Shown here: one piece after another, positions 18,019 to 25,906 of the stretch | Layout: the number at the start of each line of letters is the position of its first letter | Numbering within the stretch: the stretch's first letter is position 1 | Source of the DNA: Hoeflea sp. 108 | GTDB taxonomy: Bacteria > Pseudomonadota > Alphaproteobacteria > Rhizobiales > Rhizobiaceae | Assembly: GCF_000372965.1 (NCBI RefSeq) | Contig: NZ_KB890025.1 | Location: forward strand, 124,001 to 188,000 | Reading direction: 5' to 3' | DNA length: 64,000 bases | Program-made: the position numbers and the translations under genes | Notes under the pieces: generated by a model | Databases searched by the model: none | What the model saw: the letters and a program-made list of their open reading frames with translations, nothing else | What the model was told of the DNA's origin: nothing

Positions 18019-18975
18019 ATGCAGCTTGCTATTGTCATTGTAAACTACCGGACAGCCGATCTGGTGATCGATTGCCTTGCCTCGCTCGATGGCCCCGACG
18101 CCATGCCTGCGGGATCGCAAATAGTCGTTGTTGACGGATGTTCGGGCGACGGCTCGGCGGAGCGCATCGCCGCAGCGATCGACGAGCATGGTTGGTCCGG
18201 TCACGTCACCCTGCTGCCGCTGGCGGTCAATGGCGGGTTTGCCTATGGCAACAATCGCGGTATCGAACGCGTGCTGGCCGATTTCGGCAAGCCGGATTTT
18301 TTTCTGCTGCTCAATCCGGACACTGTTGTTCGGCCTGGCGGCATCTTGCCGTTGCTCGCCTTCATGCAGGCAAATCCCAAGGTGGGCATTGCCGGTAGCC
18401 TGCTCGAGGATCCTGATGGCACGCCGCAGGCCTGTGCCTTCCGCTTTCCCTCCGTGTTCAGCGAGTTCGAGGGTCAGATGCGCTTCGGACCGGTAACCCG
18501 GCTGCTCTCGCGATGGCGCGTTGCGCCGGAGCGGCCCAAGGTCGCGACCCGGATGGGCTGGGTGTCCGGGGCCAGCATGATGGTCCGGGCACAAGTCATC
18601 GACGACATCGGATTCATGGATGAGGACTACTTTCTCTATTACGAGGAAGTCGATTTTACGCTGCGCGCGGAGCGTGCCGGCTGGGAATGCTGGCATGTGC
18701 CAGAGAGCCGTGTCGTGCATCTGGTTGGGCAGTCGACCGGTGTAACCAGACGAGGGGCTGCGCCAGCGCGGCGGCCGGCCTACTGGTTCGACTCCCGCCG
18801 GCGCTATTTCATCAAGAACCATGGGCGCGGATACATGATGCTGGCTGACGTTGCGTGGCTGGCCGGGCAAGGCCTGTGGCGCTTGCGGGAAGTCCTCGAG
18901 CGGCGCCAGCGTAGCGATCCGCAATATATCGTTCGAGATTTCGTTCGACACAGTGCGTTCCTGCGGGGTCTCTAG
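18019..18975 (+). CDS. Family 2 glycosyltransferase, rhamnosyltransferase-like
   Basis: Cytoplasmic GT2 of the WbbL-like group that usually transfers L-rhamnose from dTDP-rhamnose. It begins AIVIVNYRTADLVIDCL, followed by VVDGCSGDGS, NGGFAYGNNRG, and LLLNPDTVV where the DXD is replaced by NPD as is common in this group. The FYYEEVDFTLRAERAGW-like segment at about 211-228 is the family acceptor motif. No membrane helix. The dTDP-rhamnose operon in the same locus supports the donor guess but does not prove it. It stands alone, with 266 bp to the next start. Confidence 0.85.
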   Translation: MQLAIVIVNYRTADLVIDCLASLDGPDAMPAGSQIVVVDGCSGDGSAERIAAAIDEHGWSGHVTLLPLAVNGGFAYGNNRGIERVLADFGKPDFFLLLNPDTVVRPGGILPLLAFMQANPKVGIAGSLLEDPDGTPQACAFRFPSVFSEFEGQMRFGPVTRLLSRWRVAPERPKVATRMGWVSGASMMVRAQVIDDIGFMDEDYFLYYEEVDFTLRAERAGWECWHVPESRVVHLVGQSTGVTRRGAAPARRPAYWFDSRRRYFIKNHGRGYMMLADVAWLAGQGLWRLREVLERRQRSDPQYIVRDFVRHSAFLRGL

Positions 18976-19241
18976 GACTTTTGCAGCAATCGAAGATATC
19001 GGGCGCTGCGCGTCAAGAGACGTGTGAGTGCCGAGAGCATGCAGGACACAATATCGGCTTTCAGTGCGACCTAATATTCGCTTGAAGATAAGGCAGCTAT
19101 CGTTACTGTAAATTTCGTTGCTGTTGAGCCGTGGATGTGGATCGACGATCTATTTCGTACGGCTTGGGTCACGCCTCTTGTCTAGGCGTGTGCGATGATC
19201 GGCACGGTGCCCTGGTGGCAGTTCATGGGAAAGGATCGCTC

Positions 19242-20786
19242 TTGAATAGGCGCACACTCTTGCAACTGTTGTCCTCCGTTGCCCTGTGGCCGGCGGCCTT
19301 GCCAGCCTGGGCGCAGGCGGGAGGCGGCGAGCCATTGCCGCTCGGTCTCAATCTGGCCGGCTTTGCATATTGGTCGACGGAACATCCCTTTTCCAACTTG
19401 GCCCTTGGCGCGGCGAACTGGCGATTGCAGAAGGATGGCGCGTCGTTCACCTGGGACGATCCCCTGCCACCCATGACCGACGATGGTTACCCGACGATCG
19501 TTCCCAAGGGGACGACCATCGAGAGCTTTCTGATTTTCACGCCGCGGCGTTCGCATCTGCCAGTGCAGATGTCGCTGCTATATGACGGCAAGGGTCGCAT
19601 CGGCTACCTCAGCGGCGCGGAGCTCGAAACCCGGTCGCCGGGTCGCGACGAGGTCAGAAATCTGCGCAACGGCGGTCCGTTCTCTGTGCGTCTTCTGGAA
19701 ACCGATCCGAAGGATCCGGTGCGCAACATTCGTCTCTATCCGCGCGACAAGCAGCCCGAGGGTACCTTCCGGCCGGAATTCCTCCAGCGTCTTGGCGGGA
19801 TGCAGGCGCTGCGCTTCATGGATTGGATGGAGACCAACAATTCGGCCGTGAGCAATTGGGACGAGCGGCCGAAAAAGGCCCGCTTCACGCAGGCTGATGG
19901 AGGAGTGGCGCTCGAATACATGATCGAGCTGGCCAGCACCGCCAAGGCGGCGCCGTGGTTCACCATTCCCCACCTTGCCGACGACGACTACGTCACCCGC
20001 TGCGCAACGCTGGTCAAGGAGACGCTCGCTCCGGAGCTGCCTGTTTATGTCGAGTATTCGAACGAGGTTTGGAACGGGCAGTTCAAGCAGGCCGAGTACG
20101 CGCGCCAGCGCGGGCTTGCCCTTGGGCTGTCGGGCAACGACTTTGAAGCCCAGTTGCGCTTCTATGCGCAACGGTCGTCCGAGGTGATCGCCATCTGGAA
20201 AAAGGTGTTTGCGGACCAGGCCGAGCGGGTGCGGGGCGTGCTGGCCGCGCAATACGCAAACGACTGGACCAGCGAGACCATCCTGTCCTGGAAAGACGCC
20301 GCGGCAGGCGCCTATGCTCTTGCGATCGCCCCCTATTTTGGCGTTTCGCTTGGATCTCCGGAGCAGGCGAGTGAGATCTCCGGGTGGTCGCTGGACCGGC
20401 TGTTTGAAGCTCTCGGCAGTGAAATCGACGGCGAAAATCGGACATTTGTCGAAAAGCAGGCCGCGCTTGCCAAGCGCCATGGTGTCAAGCTGATCGCCTA
20501 CGAGGGCGGGCAGCACCTGGTTGGCCATGCGGGGGCCGAGAACAATGACAAGCTGACAGGCCTGTTCCAGGCCGCCAATCGCGACCCCAGAATGGGCGAG
20601 CTATATCTGCGGCACCTCGCACATTGGCAGGCGTCCGGCGGTGGCCTGTATGTGCTCTTCAATTCGATGGGAGAGTACACGAAATGGGGCAGTTGGGGCC
20701 TTCTTGAGACGGAAGGCGTGCCCAACGCGAAATGGGATGCTGTTCAGAGTCTGCTGGCCAATGCGGGAAAGCCTAGCGGAGAATAG
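19242..20786 (+). CDS. Exported glycoside-hydrolase-like protein (clan A features)
   Basis: The mature start is best placed at a TTG (19242) with AAAGGA 8 nt upstream, giving a signal peptide with a twin-arginine-like NRRTLLQ and a cleavage site after AWAQA. The N-terminal 150 residues look beta-rich; the remainder fits a TIM barrel with a clan GH-A acid/base motif (YVEYSNEVWN, Glu275) and a candidate nucleophile in LIAYEGGQHL (Glu421). The probable job is cleavage or trimming of the exported polysaccharide in the periplasm or outside, as found for hydrolases in many EPS loci. No CAZy family can be named from sight. Ends 14 bp inside the convergent small gene. Confidence 0.75.
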   Translation: MNRRTLLQLLSSVALWPAALPAWAQAGGGEPLPLGLNLAGFAYWSTEHPFSNLALGAANWRLQKDGASFTWDDPLPPMTDDGYPTIVPKGTTIESFLIFTPRRSHLPVQMSLLYDGKGRIGYLSGAELETRSPGRDEVRNLRNGGPFSVRLLETDPKDPVRNIRLYPRDKQPEGTFRPEFLQRLGGMQALRFMDWMETNNSAVSNWDERPKKARFTQADGGVALEYMIELASTAKAAPWFTIPHLADDDYVTRCATLVKETLAPELPVYVEYSNEVWNGQFKQAEYARQRGLALGLSGNDFEAQLRFYAQRSSEVIAIWKKVFADQAERVRGVLAAQYANDWTSETILSWKDAAAGAYALAIAPYFGVSLGSPEQASEISGWSLDRLFEALGSEIDGENRTFVEKQAALAKRHGVKLIAYEGGQHLVGHAGAENNDKLTGLFQAANRDPRMGELYLRHLAHWQASGGGLYVLFNSMGEYTKWGSWGLLETEGVPNAKWDAVQSLLANAGKPSGE

Positions 20787-21045
20787 GCGCAACCGGCGCC
20801 TTGCTGCTTGGAACGGCCGAGCTTTGCGCGGCGCAATCCGCCTGCCGCGCGAAATATGCGTAGATCGAATATGAGATCGCTGCCGCAGCGACGATGGGCC
20901 AGACAAGGCAGAGCAGAAGCCCGATCAGCCTGGCGAAATCCCAGCTAGGCGAACTCTCCTCGCCTTCCATAAAAGTCAGCACAGCAGCATATATGGCTGG
21001 AATCATATACGCTGATATGAACACAACTGCGAACAAGTAACTCAT
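20773..21045 (-). CDS. Small two-helix membrane protein
   Basis: Ninety residues from the ATG at 21045 (the frame extends to 21093 but the extra residues are not hydrophobic). Two membrane segments, about 3-22 and 36-58, are separated by the acidic loop MEGEESSPSWDF; the tail is Ala/Ser/Pro-rich. The gene converges on and overlaps the hydrolase end by 14 bp. No family recognised. Its position and the AT-rich promoter just upstream support expression, but the ribosome site is weak. Confidence 0.5.
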   Translation of the reverse strand: MSYLFAVVFISAYMIPAIYAAVLTFMEGEESSPSWDFARLIGLLLCLVWPIVAAAAISYSIYAYFARQADCAAQSSAVPSSKAPVAPILR

Positions 21046-21097
21046 GATCGAACCGGCTACATCTCGTTCAACGCACGCAACGGAAGCAGGCAAGCAG

Positions 21098-21140
21098 TCT
21101 TTAACAATTCATTAATGTTAAAATACATTAATTTTCGCAT
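21098..21140. promoter_or_regulatory. AT-rich divergent promoter segment with CATTAAT direct repeat
   Basis: A strongly AT-rich stretch in otherwise GC-rich DNA lies between the small membrane gene (left) and the glycosyltransferase at 21211 (right). CATTAAT occurs at 21110-21116 and 21126-21132, 16 bp apart. Such T/A-rich islands are the usual binding context of Ros/MucR-type regulators of rhizobial EPS genes; that link is inference. Confidence 0.4.
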
Positions 21141-21210
21141 TGTAGCCAGAGCTTAAAAAGGTGCCGGCAATTTGAGCGCGTCGTGCTGGACGGGCAGGGA
21201 TGGGGGACGA

Positions 21211-22212
21211 GTGACCACGAGCGGACAACCAGCAGAATCGGGGCGCATCGGCGTCGTGGTCATTGGCCGCAATGAAGGCCAACGGCTGGTCGACTGCCTG
21301 AATTCGATCGGCTCGGCGCTTGCTCTCACGGTCTATGTCGACTCCGGATCGAGCGACGGCAGCGTCGCTGCCGCCGAGCGCATGGGGGCGACAGTGCTCT
21401 CACTGGACATGTCCGTTCCGTTTACCGCCGCGCGCGCCCGCAACGCCGGCTTCGAGCGGCTGTCGGCCCTCGATCCCAACCTGAGCTTCGTCCAGTTTAT
21501 CGATGGCGACTGCCAGTTGCGGCCCGACTGGATCGGAAAGGCCAGCCTCTTCCTGCAAGAGCGCGCGGATGTGGCGCTTGTCTGCGGGCGCAGGCGCGAG
21601 CGATTTCCCGAGCGATCCGTCTACAATGCGCTCTGCGACCGGGAGTGGGACGCGCCGGTCGGCGAAATACTCGAGAGCGGCGGCGATTTTCTCATCCGAG
21701 CCGATGCTTTCCGGCAGGTTGGCGGCTTTTCCCCGGCGCTGATTGCCGGCGAAGAGCCGGAACTGTGCGTTCGACTGAGGGAAAAGGGCTGGAAGATCTG
21801 GCGTGTCGGAGAAGAGATGACCTGGCACGATGCCAACATCACACGCATCGGTCAGTGGTGGCGACGCAACGTCCGGGCCGGGCATGCCTTTGCCGAGGTT
21901 TCGCAGCTTCATCGCGGTTCATCCTTCGGCATCTGGCAGCGAAGCGTGGCAAGGGCCATGTTCTGGGGAGGCGCGTTGCCTGGAATTGCCCTGGTTGGCA
22001 GTTTGGTTTCGCCGATAGCGCTTGCCCTGTTGGGGCTATATCCGCTTCAGATCGCACGCATTGCCCGCAGGGCCGATGGTGACGATGCGACGACCAAATG
22101 GGTGGCTGCAGCTTTCGGCATGCTTGGCAAGTTTCCGGAATTGCAGGGCGTCGTCCAGTTCCACCTCAACCGGTATCTCAGGCGCCGCCAGCTCATCATA
22201 GAATACAAGTAA
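21211..22212 (+). CDS. Family 2 glycosyltransferase with C-terminal membrane segment
   Basis: GT2 with IGVVVIGRNEGQRLVDCL at the start, YVDSGSSDGSVAAA, and FIDGDCQLRPDW supplying the DXD. A hydrophobic stretch at about 255-285 suggests membrane attachment. The GTG at 21211 is preceded by GGGGGA with short spacing; the frame extends upstream to a TTG at 21172 with no good ribosome site. It is followed by a coiled-coil hypothetical gene and a deacetylase in the same direction. The sugar donor is not predictable. Confidence 0.85.
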   Translation: MTTSGQPAESGRIGVVVIGRNEGQRLVDCLNSIGSALALTVYVDSGSSDGSVAAAERMGATVLSLDMSVPFTAARARNAGFERLSALDPNLSFVQFIDGDCQLRPDWIGKASLFLQERADVALVCGRRRERFPERSVYNALCDREWDAPVGEILESGGDFLIRADAFRQVGGFSPALIAGEEPELCVRLREKGWKIWRVGEEMTWHDANITRIGQWWRRNVRAGHAFAEVSQLHRGSSFGIWQRSVARAMFWGGALPGIALVGSLVSPIALALLGLYPLQIARIARRADGDDATTKWVAAAFGMLGKFPELQGVVQFHLNRYLRRRQLIIEYK

Positions 22213-22433
22213 CCGTCTGAAGCGGACACTGGCGGGGCGCTCGGATTGGCGGCGGCCGGTCATGCAATTGGCAACACCCTCAAATTTGCCTGATCCAAAG
22301 TTGTTTTTATCGTCATGGCTGCACTATAGTCGGATGGCATCAGGCGGCATGAGCGGTCCGATAATCTTCGAAACCGGCGTTCCAGACTTGGTTGGACGCC
22401 AAGCTTATCGTTTCCGAACAGCGGGGGACGGCA

Positions 22434-22853
22434 GTGGCGTTTCTAGTCGGCCTGAAGTTGCGGGGACCGGATCGCGATCGTCAAACCGATGCGCGGCGTT
22501 TTGCTGAACTTCAAACCTCGTTCGATCACGTGTCGGCGGCAATAGAGGCGGAGAGGAGCGGCTTGCATCGCCGTTACGAAGCGGCGACCGTCGATGCTGC
22601 GTTCCTTGCCGAAGCCATGGAAAACGATGAGGCGGGAGGCGGATCGTCGAGCCGGATGGATGGCCTCGCCGCAACGATTTCCGGCTATCACCGTCGCGTC
22701 GAGGAACTGAGGCGCCAGCAAGCTCTGGTCGATGAACTGCGCGTCGTCGTCGCGAACTTCACCGCGCCGAAACCGCAGGCCGTGGACGATGCGTCGGCGG
22801 GCCAGGCAGGCCTTGGCCGCGACGGCCAATTCGGCCCAGGTAATTCGCGCTGA
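22434..22853 (+). CDS. Hypothetical coiled-coil protein
   Basis: 139 residues from a GTG preceded by GGGGGA at 5-nt spacing. The central part (about 25-110) is rich in Arg, Glu and Ala with a heptad-like character (FAELQTSFDHVSAAIEAE, VEELRRQQALVDELRVVV), and the tail is Gly/Gln-rich. No signal peptide, membrane helix or known domain is visible. It lies 16 bp before the deacetylase start, so the two are probably translated from one mRNA. Function not recognised. Confidence 0.6.
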   Translation: MAFLVGLKLRGPDRDRQTDARRFAELQTSFDHVSAAIEAERSGLHRRYEAATVDAAFLAEAMENDEAGGGSSSRMDGLAATISGYHRRVEELRRQQALVDELRVVVANFTAPKPQAVDDASAGQAGLGRDGQFGPGNSR

Positions 22854-22869
22854 TGGGTGGCATCGCTTG

Positions 22870-23856
22870 ATGAAGGCATTGATCAGGAGCGCTCTGGCGG
22901 AGCTTGCGGCGACGGCTGGAGTGTTGCGCTATGCCGAGCGCTCTTTGCGTAACACGCTGACTGTGTTGTGCTATCACCGGGTTCTGCCGGAGGAGCAGCG
23001 CAAGGCATATCACGATCCGGATCTCGTGGTGACGCCGGAGGTGTTTCGCGCCCACTGTCGACTGCTTGCGGAGCGCTACACGGTCGAGCGGCTGGATGTT
23101 GCACTTTCGAAGTGGCAGAGCGGCGACAGGCCGGCGCGGCCGCTTGCGGCGATCACCTTCGACGACGGCTACCGTGACAACTTTCGCTATGCAGCGCCGA
23201 TCCTCAATGAATTTGGCCTGCGGGGGACCTTCTATGTCATTGCCGGCCTCGTCGATAGCGAGGAGCTGCCCTGGTACGATACGATGGGGGCTGCCTGGCG
23301 CATGTTGGCGACGGCGGATGAGCCGACAGCCAAGCAGGTGCTTGCCGAGGCCAAGGGGCTTTCCCCGCAGGAGAGGGCAGCCTGGGTTGAACGTCTGCGC
23401 AGCCGCGCCGGTGAACTCCCCATCGTCGATGACGACCACATCATGACGTCGGCCCAGGTCAGGGCTCTTGCCGATGCGGGTCACGAGATTGGCTCGCACA
23501 CGATGACCCACCCGTTGCTGCCTCAATGCGATGACGCCACCCTGGCGATCGAGATCGACAGGTCTCGAAGAATTCTGGCCGATCTTTGCGGCCGAGAGAT
23601 TGTCGGCCTCTGCTATCCGAACGGGGACAGCGACGATCGCGTTCACCGCGAAGTGGTGGTGGCGGGCTACGGCTACGCGACGTCGCTGCAGCCCGGGACG
23701 AACGAACCGCCGACATTCGATAAATTGCGAGTAAGGCGCTGGTTCATAAACCAGGATCGGCTTGCCGCCCGCGACGGGAGCGCATCGGACGCCCTTCTTC
23801 GCATGGAATTGAGCGGCGTGTCGCAACGGCTGTTTGCAAGGAAAAGGGCAGCATGA
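22870..23856 (+). CDS. Polysaccharide deacetylase, NodB homology domain
   Basis: Carbohydrate esterase family 4 protein that removes acetyl groups from N-acetyl (or O-acetyl) sugars with a divalent metal. The catalytic base motif TFDDG is at 96-100 and the metal histidines are in SHTMTH (210-214); the C-terminal motif region is CYPNGDSDDRV. No signal peptide, so it should work in the cytoplasm on a lipid-linked intermediate. The ATG at 22870 was chosen because the preceding 46 residues of the frame overlap the previous gene and look random. Its ATGA stop overlaps the next glycosyltransferase start. Confidence 0.85.
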   Translation: MKALIRSALAELAATAGVLRYAERSLRNTLTVLCYHRVLPEEQRKAYHDPDLVVTPEVFRAHCRLLAERYTVERLDVALSKWQSGDRPARPLAAITFDDGYRDNFRYAAPILNEFGLRGTFYVIAGLVDSEELPWYDTMGAAWRMLATADEPTAKQVLAEAKGLSPQERAAWVERLRSRAGELPIVDDDHIMTSAQVRALADAGHEIGSHTMTHPLLPQCDDATLAIEIDRSRRILADLCGREIVGLCYPNGDSDDRVHREVVVAGYGYATSLQPGTNEPPTFDKLRVRRWFINQDRLAARDGSASDALLRMELSGVSQRLFARKRAA

Positions 23857-25055
23857 GAGTAGCCTACCTCGCCAGCCGCTATCCGGCCTTGAGCCACACA
23901 TTCATCACCAACGAAATCCTTGGCGTGGAAGCCCTCGGCGTGAAGGTGCTGCGCTTTTCGGTTCGGCAGGCCAAGCCTGGCGATATTCTTGGCGATGTCG
24001 CCGCGGCCGAGGCCGCCAAGACGCGCTGGCTCGTTCCACCTCCGATCCTTGCCATAGTCAAAGCCTTTCTGTGGGCTCTGCTGACGCGGCCATTGCGGCT
24101 GTTTTCGGCGCTGTTCGATGCCGTTGTTACGCCGCCCGGCACCAAGCAGAAGCTCAAATGGCTGGCCTATGCGGGCGAAGCGGTTCTGTTGGCATGGTGG
24201 ATGGTGCGCGACGGTGCCCACCACCTGCATTGCCACTTCGGCAATTCTGGATCCAATACGGCAGCGATAGCGGCCAGGCTTGCCGGCATTCCATTCAGCA
24301 TCACCTTCCACGGCATCGATCTCGACGAGCCGGAAATCTTTCGTCATGCCGACAAGCTGCGCGACTGTGCCTTTGCTGTCTGTATCAGCGACTTCGGCAA
24401 GGCCCAGCTCTTGCGCAGCAGCGCTGAAGCCTTTGACGACAAGGTGCATGTCGTCCGCTGCGGCTACCTTGTGCCCGATGAAGATGATCTGGCACCGCTG
24501 CCGCATGCGAACCGGATGGTGTGCGTTGCACGTCTTTCGGAGGAAAAGGGCCATCGTATCCTGCTCGAAGCGCTTCAGATGCTGCGCATGAGAGGGCGGG
24601 CATTTCATTGCACGCTTGTTGGCGGAGGCCCGTTGGCGGCGGAGATTGCAGCGCAGATCGAGCAGTCCCAGCTCAACGATGTGGTGACCATGGCAGGTGC
24701 GCGCGCGCCCAGCGAAGTCTCGGGCTTCGTGCAGCGGGCGGACATGGCGGTGCTGGCAAGTTTTGGCGAGGGCATTCCCATGGCGCTTATCGAAGCGCTG
24801 TCGATGCGCCGTCCGGTCGTCGCGACGTCGGTGGGCGGTATTCCTGAACTCGTCCGCGACGGCGAAAATGGCCGTCTCGTACCTTCAGGCGATCCTGTCG
24901 CGCTTGCCGATGCGATCGACGCCATGCTTGCCGATTACGATGCCTTGCAGGTGATGGGAAATACCGGGCGAGGGGTGGTGCTTGCCAACCATGATCCCAA
25001 GCTTGCGGCAAGGCGCATGCGGGATCTCTTCGCGGCTTCGGCTGGTGCCGAATGA
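23853..25055 (+). CDS. Family 4 glycosyltransferase
   Basis: GT-B enzyme with an N-terminal acceptor domain (YLASRYPALSHTFITNEI) and the C-terminal GT4 donor site: ARLSEEKGHRILLEAL, LVGGGPLAAEI, then LASFGEGIPMALIEALSM with the E-x7-E pair, and ATSVGGIPELV. It starts in a 4-bp ATGA overlap with the deacetylase gene, implying a shared job on one sugar. It is clearly paralogous to the glycosyltransferase at 41997 (both open with a Y-P-x-x-S-H pattern and share HLHxHFG and a TFHG/TVHG segment). Donor unknown. Confidence 0.9.
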   Translation: MRVAYLASRYPALSHTFITNEILGVEALGVKVLRFSVRQAKPGDILGDVAAAEAAKTRWLVPPPILAIVKAFLWALLTRPLRLFSALFDAVVTPPGTKQKLKWLAYAGEAVLLAWWMVRDGAHHLHCHFGNSGSNTAAIAARLAGIPFSITFHGIDLDEPEIFRHADKLRDCAFAVCISDFGKAQLLRSSAEAFDDKVHVVRCGYLVPDEDDLAPLPHANRMVCVARLSEEKGHRILLEALQMLRMRGRAFHCTLVGGGPLAAEIAAQIEQSQLNDVVTMAGARAPSEVSGFVQRADMAVLASFGEGIPMALIEALSMRRPVVATSVGGIPELVRDGENGRLVPSGDPVALADAIDAMLADYDALQVMGNTGRGVVLANHDPKLAARRMRDLFAASAGAE

Positions 25056-25351
25056 TCCGTCGGGGCTAGCTCGAAAGTACTACGCACCGGTCGATCCTGG
25101 CGCTGAAGTGTACATCGAAGAAGCCGGTATGGGTGACTTCGCGGCATCTCGGAATCTGAATCCAGGCAGAGTCTTTCGGGGTGCCTAGCGCAAGATGTGT
25201 GCCTCGCTCATGCTTGGCTCTTCAAATATTCGGCATTAGACATATTACGTTATATGTAGAGCATGATCAAATATGCTTACGCGGGTTCACTCCGGAAAAT
25301 ATATTGGTTAATAATAGGTTATCGGGGTTTTTTGGGTACAGGGTAAACCGA

Positions 25352-25477
25352 ATGTTGACGAGAGCGTCCGCGCCCGCAGCAAAATTGCTGCCGGCAGCCA
25401 TAGCATCGTTTGTCTTCACTTATGTTTGGTGGGTGGCTTTGATATATGTGGCTGGCAAGCCGATCTGGTTCTGGTGA
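25352..25477 (+). CDS. 41-residue single-pass membrane protein ending in W-F-W
   Basis: Starts at an ATG 9 nt after AGGG, in an AT-rich leader. A basic N-terminus (MLTRASAPAAK) is followed by one helix containing TYVWW; the protein ends KPIWFW. It shares with the 45-residue protein at 14711-14848 the double Trp exactly 14 residues before the end and the terminal Ile-Trp-aromatic-Trp. No known family recognised. An interaction with a glycosyltransferase or flippase in the membrane is a guess from context only. Confidence 0.6.
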   Translation: MLTRASAPAAKLLPAAIASFVFTYVWWVALIYVAGKPIWFW

Positions 25478-25514
25478 ACTGGCGGCCGCGAGCGTCAAGG
25501 AAATTTGCTTAGTG

Positions 25515-25742
25515 TCAGCGCCTTGTTGCCTGCACAACGGATGCACCGAAAAGGTATCCGGTGTTGAGCGCTGCCATGTAGCCAAACCAAATCGCCAGCT
25601 TGAACCAGCTTAGTTCGTCCTGAGCGACCCAGATCGCGAAGACCAGAGCCGTACAGGCGACCGCAACAGGGATCACCCACACCACAGTGGTCCTGCGGCC
25701 TATGAAAAATCCTACGACAAAAAGCGCCAAGGCGATAAGCAC
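25515..25742 (-). CDS. Small two-helix membrane protein (75 residues)
   Basis: A GTG start at 25742; almost the whole chain is hydrophobic, with helices at about 2-15 and 20-40 and a third, weaker one at about 46-65 near IWFGYMAALNTGYLF. Two charged turns (GRRTT and AQDELS) would face opposite sides. It lies downstream of the PKS gene on the same strand with a 164-bp gap. No family recognised and no strong ribosome site seen. Confidence 0.5.
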   Translation of the reverse strand: MLIALALFVVGFFIGRRTTVVWVIPVAVACTALVFAIWVAQDELSWFKLAIWFGYMAALNTGYLFGASVVQATRR

Positions 25743-25906
25743 GCTGTGTCCCCTGGGGAGCGATCAAATACGGAAGTAACAGGCGAAAATCTGTACAGAC
25801 TGATTCGATAACGCTTCCGCAACTTCAATAGCGTCTGCCAATGTCGCTGGCTAGCGTTACCAATTCCTAAACACAGTCCTAATTCGACCGCGGCAGAAGG
25901 GGGGGA

